Positions 1-13,100 of a stretch of DNA of 64,000 nucleotides are shown here, in pieces. The first letter of the stretch is position 1. Each line of letters begins with the position of its first letter. Source of the stretch: Haematobia irritans (Eukaryota; Arthropoda; Insecta; Diptera; Muscidae); NCBI RefSeq assembly GCF_050003625.1, contig NC_134401.1:1054001-1118000 (forward strand). The letters are read 5' to 3'. The notes beneath the pieces were generated by a model that worked only from the letters and a program-made list of their open reading frames with translations, made no database searches and was not told the origin of the DNA. Both the position numbers and the translations under genes were made by a program.

Positions 1-200
1 TTTCTTCTTTACTTTTAGTACATTTTTTCTTCTATGATAGGATGTAATTTCGTGAACTGCAGTTAAAAAGTACAACAGGGCATTAAAATTTCCTGGTTTT
101 AACAACGCTTTGTGGAAATCTCAAAATGTGGAGTAAAATTTAGTTCAATTTTCGTGCGTCGTAGTTCATTCTTCCTATAAAACAGTTCACTTTTTTTGAG
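1..200. mobile_element. right part of a dispersed repeat also found at 61.6-62.1 kb
   Basis: This stretch matches 61862-62060 with few differences (CAGTTAAAAAGTACAACAGG, GTGGAGTAAAATTTAGTTCA). It is cut by the window start. Confidence 0.7.
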
Positions 201-875
201 TATACAAAACATATTTTTCTTCTGGGTGTAATTTTCGTACCTTAAGAGCCTGTATTTTGATTCCATAACTGCATGCATAGCCACTCATTCAGTTCATTTT
301 CGACTGTGCCTGGAAGTTTCGGCATTATCCAGTCCTCTTTGTGACTATTGCGATAGCTTACATATTTTCTACTTCAATGGTTTTGTTAATTGAGGCATAC
401 TTCCATGATAAGTCACAAAAAATTATGAAATACGATATTGAGAGCTTGTGCAGCAATTTTTCGATCTTTAGCCATGATATATGACACCACTATTCTTATG
501 ATTTTATACACACACAGTTCCGACAAAAACGAACTTTTGAATAATGGAACCTAATTTAAGGCTACTGGCTCCAAAGAGTATTATTTTGTCGTAGGTTAGG
601 TTAAAGTGGCAGCCCGATTTATTGTCAGGCTCATTTAGACTATTCAGTCCATTGTGATAAATTATTTTGTCGTAGCCTCGAGCCCAATGCTATAATATTA
701 TTTATATTATATATTTATATATTTTCAAATATAATAATATAATATTTTTATTGAAGACCATATCTCTTAAAAACATATTCGTGAGGGCAACGCATTAAAT
801 TTCATATGAGGACTTTTAAACTGAATTGGAAATCGATATCTGCCACCTTTTAATAATCTTATCTTTCTATTATAG
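201..875. other. gsb-n intron 1, 3' portion
   Basis: No gene is seen. It holds a SINE fragment (591-661), a TA-rich palindromic tract (690-750) and the polypyrimidine tract and acceptor before 876. Confidence 0.6.
591..661 (-). mobile_element. SINE 3'-end fragment
   Basis: An inverse CCTAACCTAA-type tail (GTAGGTTAGG), then GGCAGCCCGA and ATTCAGTCCATTGTGATA, match the last 60-70 bp of the SINE in reverse. It is in gsb-n intron 1. Confidence 0.6.
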
Positions 876-1189
876 GTCAGGGTCGCGTTAATCAACTAGG
901 CGGAGTTTTCATCAATGGACGACCGCTTCCCAATCATATACGCCTAAAAATTGTCGAAATGGCCGGTAGTGGAATACGACCTTGTGTTATATCACGACAA
1001 TTAAGAGTTTCCCATGGTTGTGTATCAAAGATTTTAAATCGTTATCAGGAAACCGGATCAATAAGACCCGGTGTTATCGGAGGATCGAAACCAAAAGTGA
1101 CATCGCCCGAAATTGAGGCACGCATAAAGGAAATGTGTAAATCAAATCCAGGATTATTTAGTTGGGAGATACGAGAAAAACTAATCAAG
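876..1189 (+). CDS. gsb-n: gsb-n exon 2: most of the Paired domain
   Basis: The acceptor is TTTCTATTATAG before 876. The exon starts with the last two bases of a Gly codon and reads [20 protein letters not shown] onward. It includes the PAI helix-turn-helix with [19 protein letters not shown] and the linker [15 protein letters not shown]. It then enters the RED subdomain ([11 protein letters not shown]) and ends after a complete AAG codon at the donor GTAAGT (1190). A longer open frame continues into the intron as far as 1363, but it is intron read-through and diverges from the family exactly at the donor. Confidence 0.96.
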
Positions 1190-4100
1190 GTAAGTCCAAC
1201 CGGGCGTACAAGGACATCAAATAACTGCTGCCTACCCACAGACAACCACAACAATCTCTTTTGTTATAAATTTCCGATTTCCAAAAAGTCACGTGTTGGC
1301 CAAGATTGTGTCCAACTTCCGTTTTTTGTTGTCTTCCTAACCCCCTGGTGTCTTTGTTTATGATTTAAGATCAAATTACACCTTTTCTAGAGTCGGACAT
1401 AAAAATTCAAATCGATTCAAGTGACAAAAGGAATATGCAACATTCATTGAATTAAATACTAGGTGCCACCCAAACCGTTAAGAAACCGATTACGAGAGGC
1501 GACAAGGTGCAAAGAATCAATGCAAAATGCCGCCTTTTAACCCTGAGTCGAACTTCCGCCTTGGCACGAACTTCCCTTTTTGTATCTCAGAGACTCTTTT
1601 CGTAAGATATTCATGGTATATCCCTGTGTTGCATGCATGCCAAATGCAGTTTATGGTTGTTGACACCTTGAAAACAGCTATGCCTTTGGGCCCGGCCAAT
1701 GGAAAGCAATGTTTCGCATACATTGAGACACTCTCTCGTACACACATACACACGCAATGGATTCATTTCATTCATAAATACTATCCTTTTATATTAGTAT
1801 CATTATTGCAACGACTTTGTCTTGTTCCGCTTTTGTTGTATGGCAAAATGTCAATGCTTCATACAAAATTATATACTGTCTTTTTCTTTTTCGTTCTTAT
1901 TTCTCTAAATTAGCGTAAATGTTTATGGTTTACTTTTTGTTCTTTATTTTGTATTTTGATTTCGTCAGACTTTTGGACGCTGAAAAAGAATTATCGAATG
2001 TATGATCTGTGATCATACATTACGAGGTTAGTATGTATACTGAGTATAAAGTGTCGAATTAATTTTGATTTTGAAACCCTTAACTACGAGTACATCATGT
2101 GATATGAACAAAAAGTGTAAATTTTAAACTAAAGTTATGCATTTGAGTGAAATTTCACTAACGTGAAAGACTCATGTACACATACGTGTGCAGAAATCTT
2201 GCTCATGGGCAACTACGATCGGACATAGTGACTCAATCACAATTGCCAAAAAGTTGTTATAACTCTGAAAACTTTTCTTAACCCCCAGAAAATCCGGAAT
2301 GATCGAGACTCACAAGTGAATCGTGAGTTTCGCTTGAAATGTACCTAAAAGGAGAATAAACCGGGAATAATGGCATAGGCGCTATTAAATTGGTGTTCAT
2401 GTCTAGTATTGTTTACATAAGATAACTTGTAAGTGATTAAAACCGTGAGGGTCGTTAATATCACGGTTGCACCCATACCGTACAGAATGATTGAATCATA
2501 AATATTTAATAAATTCGAACAAAATAGTTCAGAATTTCTTAAAATTTGTAACTTTAACCACAAATACTTGAATCCTGACGTTCCTATGGCACTACAGATA
2601 TTTTTGTAATTTTAAATTCCAATTTTTCCTATGAAAAAATTGTGCCAAATAAAATTTCTTGAGTTTGTCGTAAATTATTAACTTATTTTTATGATATCGA
2701 ATGGGTGGTGGTGGTTCACCCCTTTCCCGAGTGAATTCTTTTAATGAATTTTCCACGGTCGTGATTCAAAGTCGTGATCCCACTTTTTGAGTGTACCACG
2801 CGTTTATAGTTTAAATATGAATGAAAAAAGGCGATAACCTAGTTCCAACTACCATTTCTCTTTGTCACAACTAAGACCACACCCAGAGAAGGAATATGAT
2901 CATTTCAAACATGTTTCAAGAGCACCATGTTAATTTTTTACAGCGACCATGTAGCATTTTTGACGCAAAATATTCTTTTCTCGTCAAATATAACATGATT
3001 TCCGAAATCAGATACATAATTTCCGAGAAAAGAACATGGTTTCGACAAACATGCAACATGTTTTCCGTGAAAAAGTAACATTTTGCTCTTGGAGCATGTT
3101 GGGGTGATCATATTCCTTCTCTTCGTGCAACGAAGATTTTTTTATTGACATATTAAGGTCGTGAACGCTCGTTTATGAAATCGTCAAAAATCGTACATCC
3201 AACTAAAGGCCTGATTATGCATAAAAAAACGGCTCGTAAGCGAACCATAGCGTTTCAGCTGTTTGTTTTTGATATACGACAGCCCTTACAAATGATTACC
3301 CAGCGATAACAAAACGTAAACTTTTGTTAAAATTCAAAATAACATATACTTTTCGGTTTCTTAGCGTGAAAAGACGTGTTGTTTTTAATACAAGTACACA
3401 CAACAAATATCAATTAATTTTCTTGTCAATACAATTAAAATTAAGTTTAAATTTGATCTAACAACGTAATTTGTAAATACAATTACGATTTTAGTAATAT
3501 TTTGTCACATTAGCAACCAATTTTGTTATATCAACAAAAATTTTGTTTAACTTAAAAATTTTCTTTAACAACAATTTATTGTAAGTTCAAAAATTATAAT
3601 ATTAATTTGTGTGTATTTTGTCTTCGGTTAAAATTTATTTTAAGTTTAAAAAATCATTCACTTAAATGTAAAAAATCAACCTTTTCCCTGCGTCTTCTTG
3701 GTAGTTTGTTTACATGCACGCACAGAAAAAAACATGTTTGGACATGGTTGCCGCATCCATTTAATGCTTATCTAGAGCATATAAATGTCACAAAAACCAT
3801 GTATTTTATCTTTGTAAAAATAATTTTCGAGCAGAGAAAAAGTTATTCTGGCAATAATCATTTAAATGGTTCTCAAATGCCGCAAACATGTTATACTAAA
3901 GGGTGATTCTTATGAGGTTAGGATTTTCATGCATTAGTATTTGACAGATCACGTGGGAATTCAGACATGGTGTCAAAGAGAAAGATGCTCAGTATGCTTT
4001 GACATTTCATCATGAATAGACTTACTAACGAGCAACGCTTGCAAATCATTGAATTTTATTACCAAAATCAGTGTTCGGTTCGAAATGTGTTTCGCGACAA

Positions 4101-7100
4101 ATTTTGTTCAGCGATGAGGCTCATTTCTGGTTGAATGGCTACGTAAATAAGCAAAATTGCCGCATTTGGAGTGAAGAGCAACCAGAAGCCGTTCAAGAAC
4201 TGCCCATGCATCCCGAAAAATGCACTGTTTGGTGTGGTTTGTACGCTGGTGGAATCATTGGACCGTATTTTTTCAAAGATGCTGTTGGACGCAACGTTAC
4301 GGTGAATGGCGATCGCTATCGTTCGATGCTAACAAACTTTTTGTTGCCAAAAATGGAAGAACTGAACTTGGTTGACATGTGGTTTCAACAAGATGGCGCT
4401 ACATGCCACACAGCTCGCGATTCTATGGCCATTTTGAGGGAAAACTTCGGAGAACAATTCATCTCAAGAAATGGACCGGTAAGTTGGCCACCACGATCAT
4501 GCGATTTGACGCCTTTAGACTATTTTTTGTGGGGCTACGTCAAGTCTAAAGTCTACAGAAATAAGCCAGCAACTATTCCAGCTTTGGAAGACAACATTTC
4601 CGAAGAAATTCGGGCTATTCCGGCCGAAATGCTCGAAAAAGTTGCCCAAAATTGGACTTTCCGAATGGACCACCTAAGACGCAGCCGCGGTCAACATTTA
4701 AATGAAATTATCTTCAAAAAGTAAATGTCATGGACCAATCTAACGTTTCAAATAAAGAACCGATGAGATTTTGCAAATTTTATGCGTTTTTTTAAAAAAA
4801 AAAAGTTATCAAGCTCTTAACAAATCACCCTTTATTTACATGATAGAATTTAAGACCATTACATGGTCAGGGAAATCATGTACCTGACCATTAAATTTTT
4901 CGACTTTTCTACAGGGGAAAAAAGTATTTTTATAGGTAGAACCATTACATGGCCATAAAGACCATGTAAATTTTTTCGTGACCATTTCATTTTTTAACTT
5001 TTTCGCAGCGAAAAGAATTTTATGAAAACATTGAGTAGGTACACACAATTTTTATTTTGCGCGTCAGTCGCGTGTTGATTGTTGCTTGTTGGACGGAAAA
5101 TACGGAATTACTGTGTTTTGTGTTAATTTATTTATTCAGAAGTGGCACGTGGTTTTATGTGAACACAAGAAAGGAAAGTGTAATTGAAAAAATGTGCCTG
5201 TTTTTTGTTCTGCATTTTTTTATGGTATAATTTAATTTTATTTGTACACGCAGAGAAGGAATATGATCACCCCAACCATGTTCCAAGAGCAAAATGTTAC
5301 TTTTTCACGGAAAACATGTTGCATGTTTGTCGAAACCATGTTCTTTTCTCGGAAATTATGTGTCTGATTTCGGAAAGCATGTTATATTTGACGAGAAAAG
5401 AATATTTTTGCGTCAAAAATGCTACATGGTCGCTGTAAAAAAGTAACATGGTGCTCTTGAAACATGTTTGAGGTGATCATATTCCTTCTCTGGGTGTAGT
5501 TACATGATGCCTGCGTTTATACACTTGATGGGCACGACGTAAATATGGAATGATTACTTATTATTGAAATTGAACCAAAATAGAGTGTGTAAAATTATGT
5601 GATGTTTGCTTACACGACATTATAAATACTAATAAACAATAAATTAGTTTTTAAATAAATAAAAATAATGCTAATATTGTGTTTTCTTTTCTCAAGTGGC
5701 GTCCTTTTTTCGACGACGAAAAAGGTTTTTTCATAAATATCAAAACATATTAGGATGTGACCATATTCTTTTAACTGGAATAAAAACATTTTTGACGAAT
5801 ACCATAACATTTTAGATCGTGACCATTGTATTTTGATTCAAACAAAATTCTTTTTATCAATATAATAACATTTTAGATGAGGACAATTTGGTTTTCTTAG
5901 AACCATGTGCATGGTTGCAGGTGAAAATGTTACATGGTCGCCGCAAAACTAGCTCCTATCATATTATTTTGCTCTTCGAATATGATTGTGACAATCATGT
6001 TTCTTCTCTGCGTGTGATTAGCTGTCATATCGTTCGCTTTTTAAATGAGGCTAATCGCCAAAAAGTCATAGGCTGTCGTTACGTTACGATAACGTTACAT
6101 TTTTAGGTGCATAATCAGGCCTTAAGGTCATTTTTACGCCTGTCTATAAAACCCGGTTCTCGATTTCGCAACGTTCTTGAAATGTTAGTGATTCACTTTT
6201 TGATAATAGGACAATGACAAGAAATTAATTCGACAATTTTAAAACATCAAAGGCAGATTTTTATTTACTTTTGAAATAGTATTCAGTTAAAAAAAATATT
6301 ATTTTTTAATTTTTTGCACAAAATTAATTATTAGATTCTTCAATCGACCCACTCTAATGTCTCAATGTACTTGGAAACATACCTTACCTGTAGAATGCAT
6401 CAAAGAATATAACCTAAAACATTTATAGGAGGTTTGATTACCGCCTCTTAAATATTAAACTTTTCGTAAAGCTCATCAGAGAATCAATCGATGACAATAC
6501 AATGATTAAGCGATCGTTGATGGAGTTCACTTATCGTTGAAAGTATTCGCAGGGGACAATATGTGTCACATTTATCAGCAGCCCCCAACGATCGCATTGG
6601 TTTTCAACTGGAAAATGAAGCTACTCTCTTAGAAACAAACCGTCGTACACACACACACATACTTATTCATCTCTTCCACATTTCAATCCGTAAAAATTTC
6701 CCTCTCCTCTCACCCTGAATGTTTGTTATTATAGTTGAGATTGGTTTTGTTTTCTCTGCTGGTTCTTTCCTCTTCGATGAATGGGCTAAACACAGCCTCC
6801 AGGTGCGCTTCACGCTAAATTAGAATATGAGATACGATATGCTACAAATATGCTAGGCTGCAGTTTGATCGTCAATGAAACGGCCGCCGGAGTTTGGCGG
6901 TATGTTTTTGTTTCTAAATTCTGATGTTGGGGTGGTGATCCTGCCTGAAGTGATTATCTGTGGCTGCCTGTACGGCATACATACTCACAATTGCTGAATA
7001 CTTAATTTATTTAAGCCAGGATCACCACAAATCTGATGTGGCAGGGCGGTTAAGTGAGCATTGCATAATAAAATATGGACATGCAATATTTACCAATATT

Positions 7101-10100
7101 GTTTGTATAAACTGGGTGAATAATACATTTTGACATGATCCATTTAAGAATAAAACTATTTTCAATTGTAACACGAGACATGAGGCGATTTGTACTCATA
7201 TCTTCATTTTACAGTTTTACAAAATTGGGTTATTGATTGTTAAATACACGCAAAGAAATAAAACGTTGTGAAAACGCACTGAAAAAAATATTGTCGTGAG
7301 GTCAAAGATTTCATATCTTTAAAATACGAATGCAAATTTTGCTTAGCACGGAAGACGCAATTCTCTACCATAAAGTTTTTTTCCTTGTCCAAAAGTTGAT
7401 AAACTTTTCAATGAAGTCGTATTATCCTTATAATTAAGTGATTTCACTTAAAAATGGGTATCATAACATGAAAGAAAAAAATTTTGGGCTAAGGTCAACT
7501 TGACTTTAACTCAGAAAAATTCTTTACATTTAATGAAAATGTCTTTAAATTTTTTGCCTTTTTGCATCTTGACTACAAAGCAAAAAATCTTTCAAATATA
7601 GGACATATTTTTCAACACTTCATTTTAAAGACGTTTATTACTTGAAACATATCATAATTTCTACTGGAAGTCAAGTCTTAATTTGGAAAATAAAGTTGTC
7701 GTTAACTCGTTATTAAAGGACTTTGATAGCATATGAAGAAAAAAAGCTGAAAAGGCGAAAAATTAAAATTTGCTTCCTAGAAGCAAGTACACAAAACCCA
7801 AATTTAAAAGAGAATTGTGTCTTAAAAGTATCCTTACTTGTATTCTCCGCTTCTTTGGCTCGGAATCAATACCAATATTTTTAAAGTAAAGACAAAATCT
7901 TTGGAACCTGGCATGCTTTTTTTTCAGTGCGGGTATAGCAAACAATGTTATTTTGCTGCCGGTTTTTGTATCCCTCCGTTCTTTTTTGATGAACGAAAAC
8001 TGAAAATATGACACATCTTGATGGTTCGTGGTAAATATGTAATATAGTCCTATGCAATGTCAGCCATCCTAAATTGACCCTTACACTCAAACAAAGTTTA
8101 CTTGGATCCTAAGTTTTTGACCTTCCCCTAAGGATTTTGGTATTGATTTTTACAACCTATCTGGTTTTACGACCTACAATGGTTACTTCAAAGTAAAAAA
8201 TGTTTTTTTATTTCCAAAAAAAAAAAAAAAAAAAAAAAACTTTAAACCAAAGATACTAAATCCTGAAAATAAGACTCCGTCTATATTTGAAGTGTTTTAT
8301 CTTAAATCTAAAAAATCAATATTTCAATTACTTTACTCTTTACTTTAAGGAACATTTGCCTTAGTTCAAAAACATATGGTTTTAATATATCGTATATCGT
8401 TTGGAAGAAAGGGAGCATCAGCCGTTTGCAACTAAAGTTTTTTGTTTTCTTTAAACGAAGTTTTTTTTAATCAGTTTGTGTGTGCATTACACACTGTTCT
8501 ATAAACAGATACGCTTTACTACACTGAAAAAATATTGTCGTGAGGTCAAAGATTTCATGTCTTTAAAATACGAATTCAAATTTTGCTTAGTATAGCAGAC
8601 GCATTTCTCTAATATAAAGTTTTTTTCCTTGTCCAAAAGTCGATAAACTGTTCAATGAAGTCGTATTGTCCTTATAATTAAGTGATTTAACTTCCAAATG
8701 GGTATCGTAACATGAAAGAAAAAAATTTTGGGCCAAGGTCAACTTGACTTTAATAATTCAGAAAAATTCTTTAAAATTAATGAAATTGTCTTTAAATTTG
8801 TTGTCTTTTTGCATCTTGACTACAAAGCAAAAAATCGTTCAAATATAGGACATGTTTTTCAACACTTTATTTTAAAGTGGTTTTTTACTTGAAACATAGC
8901 AGAATTTCTACTGGAAGTCGAGTCTGAATTTGGAAAATAAAGTTATCGTTAACTCGTTTTTAAGGAACTTTGATAGTATATGAAGAAAAAAAAAAGCAGA
9001 AAAAACGAAAAATTAAAATTTGCTTCCTAGAAGCAAGTACACAAAACCCAAATTTAAAAGAGAATTGTGTCTTAAAAGTATCCTTACTTGTATTCTCCGC
9101 TTCCTTATATCATAGAGAAGTGAGAAATATATGAATGGAGAAGATGCAATTATTTAAAAAACCATTGTTTTGCGAAAAGAAGATTCCAAATAATAACCGT
9201 TGGTCTAAAATTTCTTTTGAGAGGAAAAAGTTTTAGTTCTTAAAACTTAATCACCGACCCCAATTGTCTTATTTTCAAATTTCCCGACATAAATTAACAA
9301 AGGGATTCAGACAAAATACAAATTCGAAGAAGCTTATCGTTTATAGACTTTTTGTGATAAAATTTGACTATTTTGCAGGATCTGAGAACTGCCTCAAAAA
9401 ATTTATTTTCTGGCTGGTTTCGTCTTCCCTCATATATTACTGATTTCCATGTGGTTTGTTTTGTTTTTCTGTAGGACAAACAAGTTTCACCTTTTGTCCA
9501 GTCGGAGAATCGGACCGCGAACCATACAGTTTGTAAGAAAACACACTATCCAATGGACCAGGTTCGTTCTTTGGTCTAACATTTAGTTTCAGGGAAAACA
9601 ATTATTTTTTCGTTTGTGTATAGCAAAGTTTTCAACTACAAAGAAACTGTCATTTTTTTTTTTTGCCACGAAGCAAAATATTTTGTTTTCGGTGTATGTG
9701 CATACCTGCTAGATGATAAATATAAATATAAATAAAGGTGTGATATCTTATGACCCAATGAGTGAATTTACTAGCAACAATACCAATATGTTATGATAAA
9801 ATTGTTGATGGCAACGAATAATTAATTAAGTATTCTTTTAGACTAAAGAAAAAACTAGACGAGTCATAATAAATTTCAATATAACATTCATTATAGGAAA
9901 AATATTTAATGCTAATGGGGTACGCATAGCGTTTTAAAGGAAAATTATTCAAACGGGCAATCAAAGGCAATCACTGTGACCATTATTTTCTAAAACTTTA
10001 AAATACAATTTTGCATTCACACACAATGTGCACATCTAAGTTTACTAGATCTGGTCAACTCGTTCCCAACAACCCACACACTTTCCCATATAACGTGCAT

Positions 10101-13100
10101 TGAAAATTTTCCCATTCATTGAAATACAGGATATTCACATAAAGACAGATATTTAGAAGCTCATGGATTTTAAAGCTAAGTGTGCTCCTTGGGATTTCCA
10201 CCATTTGTTGCCATTGAAAATGTCAGACTAGAAAAAAAGAAAAGTCAAGCTGAAAGAGCAAGACATGAGCAAGTCTAAATCTCTTCTATGTTCATTGGGA
10301 TTTATTTCCACTTGTCGAGATTCACGAGGGACTCCTCAAATCTAGCCTAGGAATAGTTAATGTTTACAAGTAATCACTATTAGCAGCAGCTTCAAAAGCT
10401 TTGCTAGTTATTATGGTGGTACTACACATATGTATGTATGGAGTACTATGTGGCATTCTATTATGTCTGCCCGACAGGCTGCTGGCCAGTTGTTAGTGTG
10501 TCGTATGTCATGTGGGGGCCGCTGGCTTGCTTCTAGAGCATTGCAAAGAAAAAGGTGGTCTCCATGATCATGTCCAAGTGACAGCTTATCTTGTTTTCTG
10601 ACAACATAGGTTCGGGTTTGTCTTGAGTTTTTTTCTGTGCACCAGTATTATTTGTTTGGTCTTAAAATTCCATTTTCTGGTTTGAATTTAACAGAAATTC
10701 CCTCATATCGAAATATCCACTACGATATAAATGTGTGTTATGATTGAATGTCTGTGTGTAAATATTACATTTGTGTGAGTGCTTGTTAAACATAAACACT
10801 TATGTGCGTGTGAGTTTTCATGCAACGCGTTATGTTTAACAAATTCAATTGAAATTTAATTAATTAGTTGACAGTTGGATTGACACTTGGCCCGGTATGA
10901 GTGATTGTTAATGGGTTAATAGCTGTGTTGCTTGCCTTCCCTGTTTCTTTTCTTTTGGGTAATTTTCTTTTCGTGCCTAATTCTGATGAAAAAGAAAAAA
11001 ACGAAACAAATTAGATGAGATTTTGTTTTGATTCGGAATGAGGGTTTCATTCTGAAACGGTATTCATGCGATGGTGGTTCTTGCGGATATCCCTTCTTGA
11101 AAAAACATATTTCTGAAATATCCAGTTCCTTTGATTTTAATGCCCCATGGCTATTTAGAAAAAGATAGTTCATATCCCTAAAGTAAATGGGCTTTGAGAA
11201 ATATAAGATCTGGATAAGATATGCAGGAGTTACCTCGTGATTTTATGATGCTATATTGAAGACATTTTATTTTTTAATGCGACCCAAAAAAAATGTTTAT
11301 GCTCCCTATTGATGTGAACATTCAAAATACTCTCAAACATTCTATTTGAATTCAAGAAAATATTATTTTCTGTATAATACACAAAAAAACTTTCTGAGTG
11401 TTAAAAGGATTTTTATCACGTCAGTAGAAGGGATTTTCGTATTTGTAATAAAGTCCAAATTATGTTTTATTATGGGATCCACCGTGGTGCAATGGTTAGC
11501 ATGCCCGCCTTGCATACACAAGGTCGTGGGTTCGATTCCTGCTCCGGCCAAATACCAAAGCGGTGGATTATCCCACCTCAGTAATGCTGGTGACATTTCT
11601 GAGGGTTTCAAAACTTCTCTAAGTGGTTTCACTGCAATGTGGAACGCCGTTCGGACTCGGCCATAGAAAGGAGGTCCCTTGTCATTGAGCTTAACATGGA
11701 ATCGGGCAGCACTCAGTGATAAGAGAGAAGTTCACCAATGTAGTATTACAATGGACTGAATAGTCTAAGTGAGCCTGATACATCGGGCTGCCACCTAACC
11801 TAACCTAACCTAACCTAACCATGTTTTATTTTAGGACTTCGTATTATAGACTTGAAATTTTCTTGAATCATCTGTTCTTCGCTTTGTTAATATATGTCAC
11901 AGAGAAAATGGAAAATTCGATAAATGGGATCTGTATCCTATTTTTCAGTATATAAACACTTCACTTGAGGACATGTTTTCTTACTTTGTTTTCTCAAATT
12001 ATGATTCTTCCACACAAACCGCGTATTTAATTTAAAGTCAATCTCTAAATGATATCGAAGTCAACTTTTTTGTACGGTATTGGTGCACTGCTTTAGCTCA
12101 TACAGATCCCAGTGATGGCATTATTTCCCTTTTAACTACCATCGACATTTTCAAACTTTCTTGGATATTTTATTTAAATTTTTAGAAATGTAAAATACAA
12201 CTATTTATGCTAATTTTCTCATTTGCTATCTTGTCTATATCCACAGGAAGGCTTCACCGATCCGCCCTCAACGTCATCGATAAGTCGTTTGTTAAGGGGT
12301 AATGATCGCAGCAGTGATGACGGCCGTAAAGACTACAGCATTCATGGCATACTTGGCGGTAAGTTTCCAAAGGGAAAATCTTAATATCAGCATGAAAAAA
12401 CGAAAAAAAAAACACAACAGCTCAAAATTGGGCTTAATTAATTGAAACACCTTCCAAAAGTCAACCAAAACGCAAACACACACTTGTTTGTCCCTTCAAA
12501 TATTTGGATATAATGGCATGTTGAGATAGATAACCAAGATCGGTATGCTCAGAGCGACAGAGAGGGAGTGAGAGAGTTGGAAAAATAGAAATCACTTTTA
12601 TTGATCAAATTATAGATCATTTATTTGATAATTTGAAAATCATCATCAAATCATTTGTTGCACAAATCAACAGCCGGCGGCATTTAGTCTTTGATCGTCT
12701 TAGAGCAGCTCACAAAAATCAAGCCAACCCAAAAAAATGCCGGTTTACGTTTTAAATCTCCTCCACACGCATGTACAGTGGGTAAAGGTCGTATAGTGCC
12801 TTACGACTACCACTAAGATGGTAAAGGTTTAAACGACAGACAGATGTACGGACAGACAGCCATCTGTATCTTACAATCGGATCATGATGCTTTAAAGATT
12901 TTTCTTCCCATTAGGTTCTCATCACCAAAAGAAAACATACAACCAGAAAAACTCCAGTCATATAAATGTGTAACATTTACTCTGCCCGTCAAAGGCAAGT
13001 GTTGATGATGACACCTTAGAAAATGATAATGATTCGTTTGTTTTTTTTTTTTCTGGTTTGCTCTACGCCAACATCATCGGCAGCATTGCTTCCATCTCAG

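Larger units (their letters stand above)
3713..6017. mobile_element. long relative of the foldback MITE family, interrupted by two insertions
   Basis: The left end is GCACGCACAGAAAAAAACATG. The right end CATGTTTCTTCTCTGCGTGTG is its inverse and resembles the ends of the 250-bp foldback MITEs. ACCATGTAA/ACCATTACATGG motifs recur through it. The mariner copy (3897-4834) and a MITE (5245-5498) sit inside. Confidence 0.5.
3206..6123. mobile_element. composite nested element with AAGGCCTGATTATGCA ends
   Basis: The left end AAGGCCTGATTATGCA (3206) recurs inverted at 6106-6123 (TGCATAATCAGGCCTT). Inner flanks also match (CAGCTGTTTG and GGCTGTCG motifs in mirrored order). It encloses a second element (about 3713-6017), which encloses the mariner copy and a foldback MITE. 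No coding sequence of its own is recognised, and the target duplication is unclear. Confidence 0.6.

Noticed and set aside
959..1363. 134-codon ORF starting at an internal Met of the Paired domain
   Set aside because: The real exon begins at 876 and ends at the donor after 1189; the remainder is intron read-through.
1527..1913. 128-codon ORF in gsb-n intron 2
   Set aside because: No family resemblance and open on the other strand too; consistent with chance.
11513..11545. functional tRNA gene inside the SINE head
   Set aside because: A- and B-box-like sequences exist, but no closed acceptor stem is evident and the sequence continues into the repeated SINE body.
11800..11820. CCTAA repeats as interstitial telomere sequence
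   Set aside because: They are the tail of a SINE, repeated at the same place in the copy at 45541-45894.
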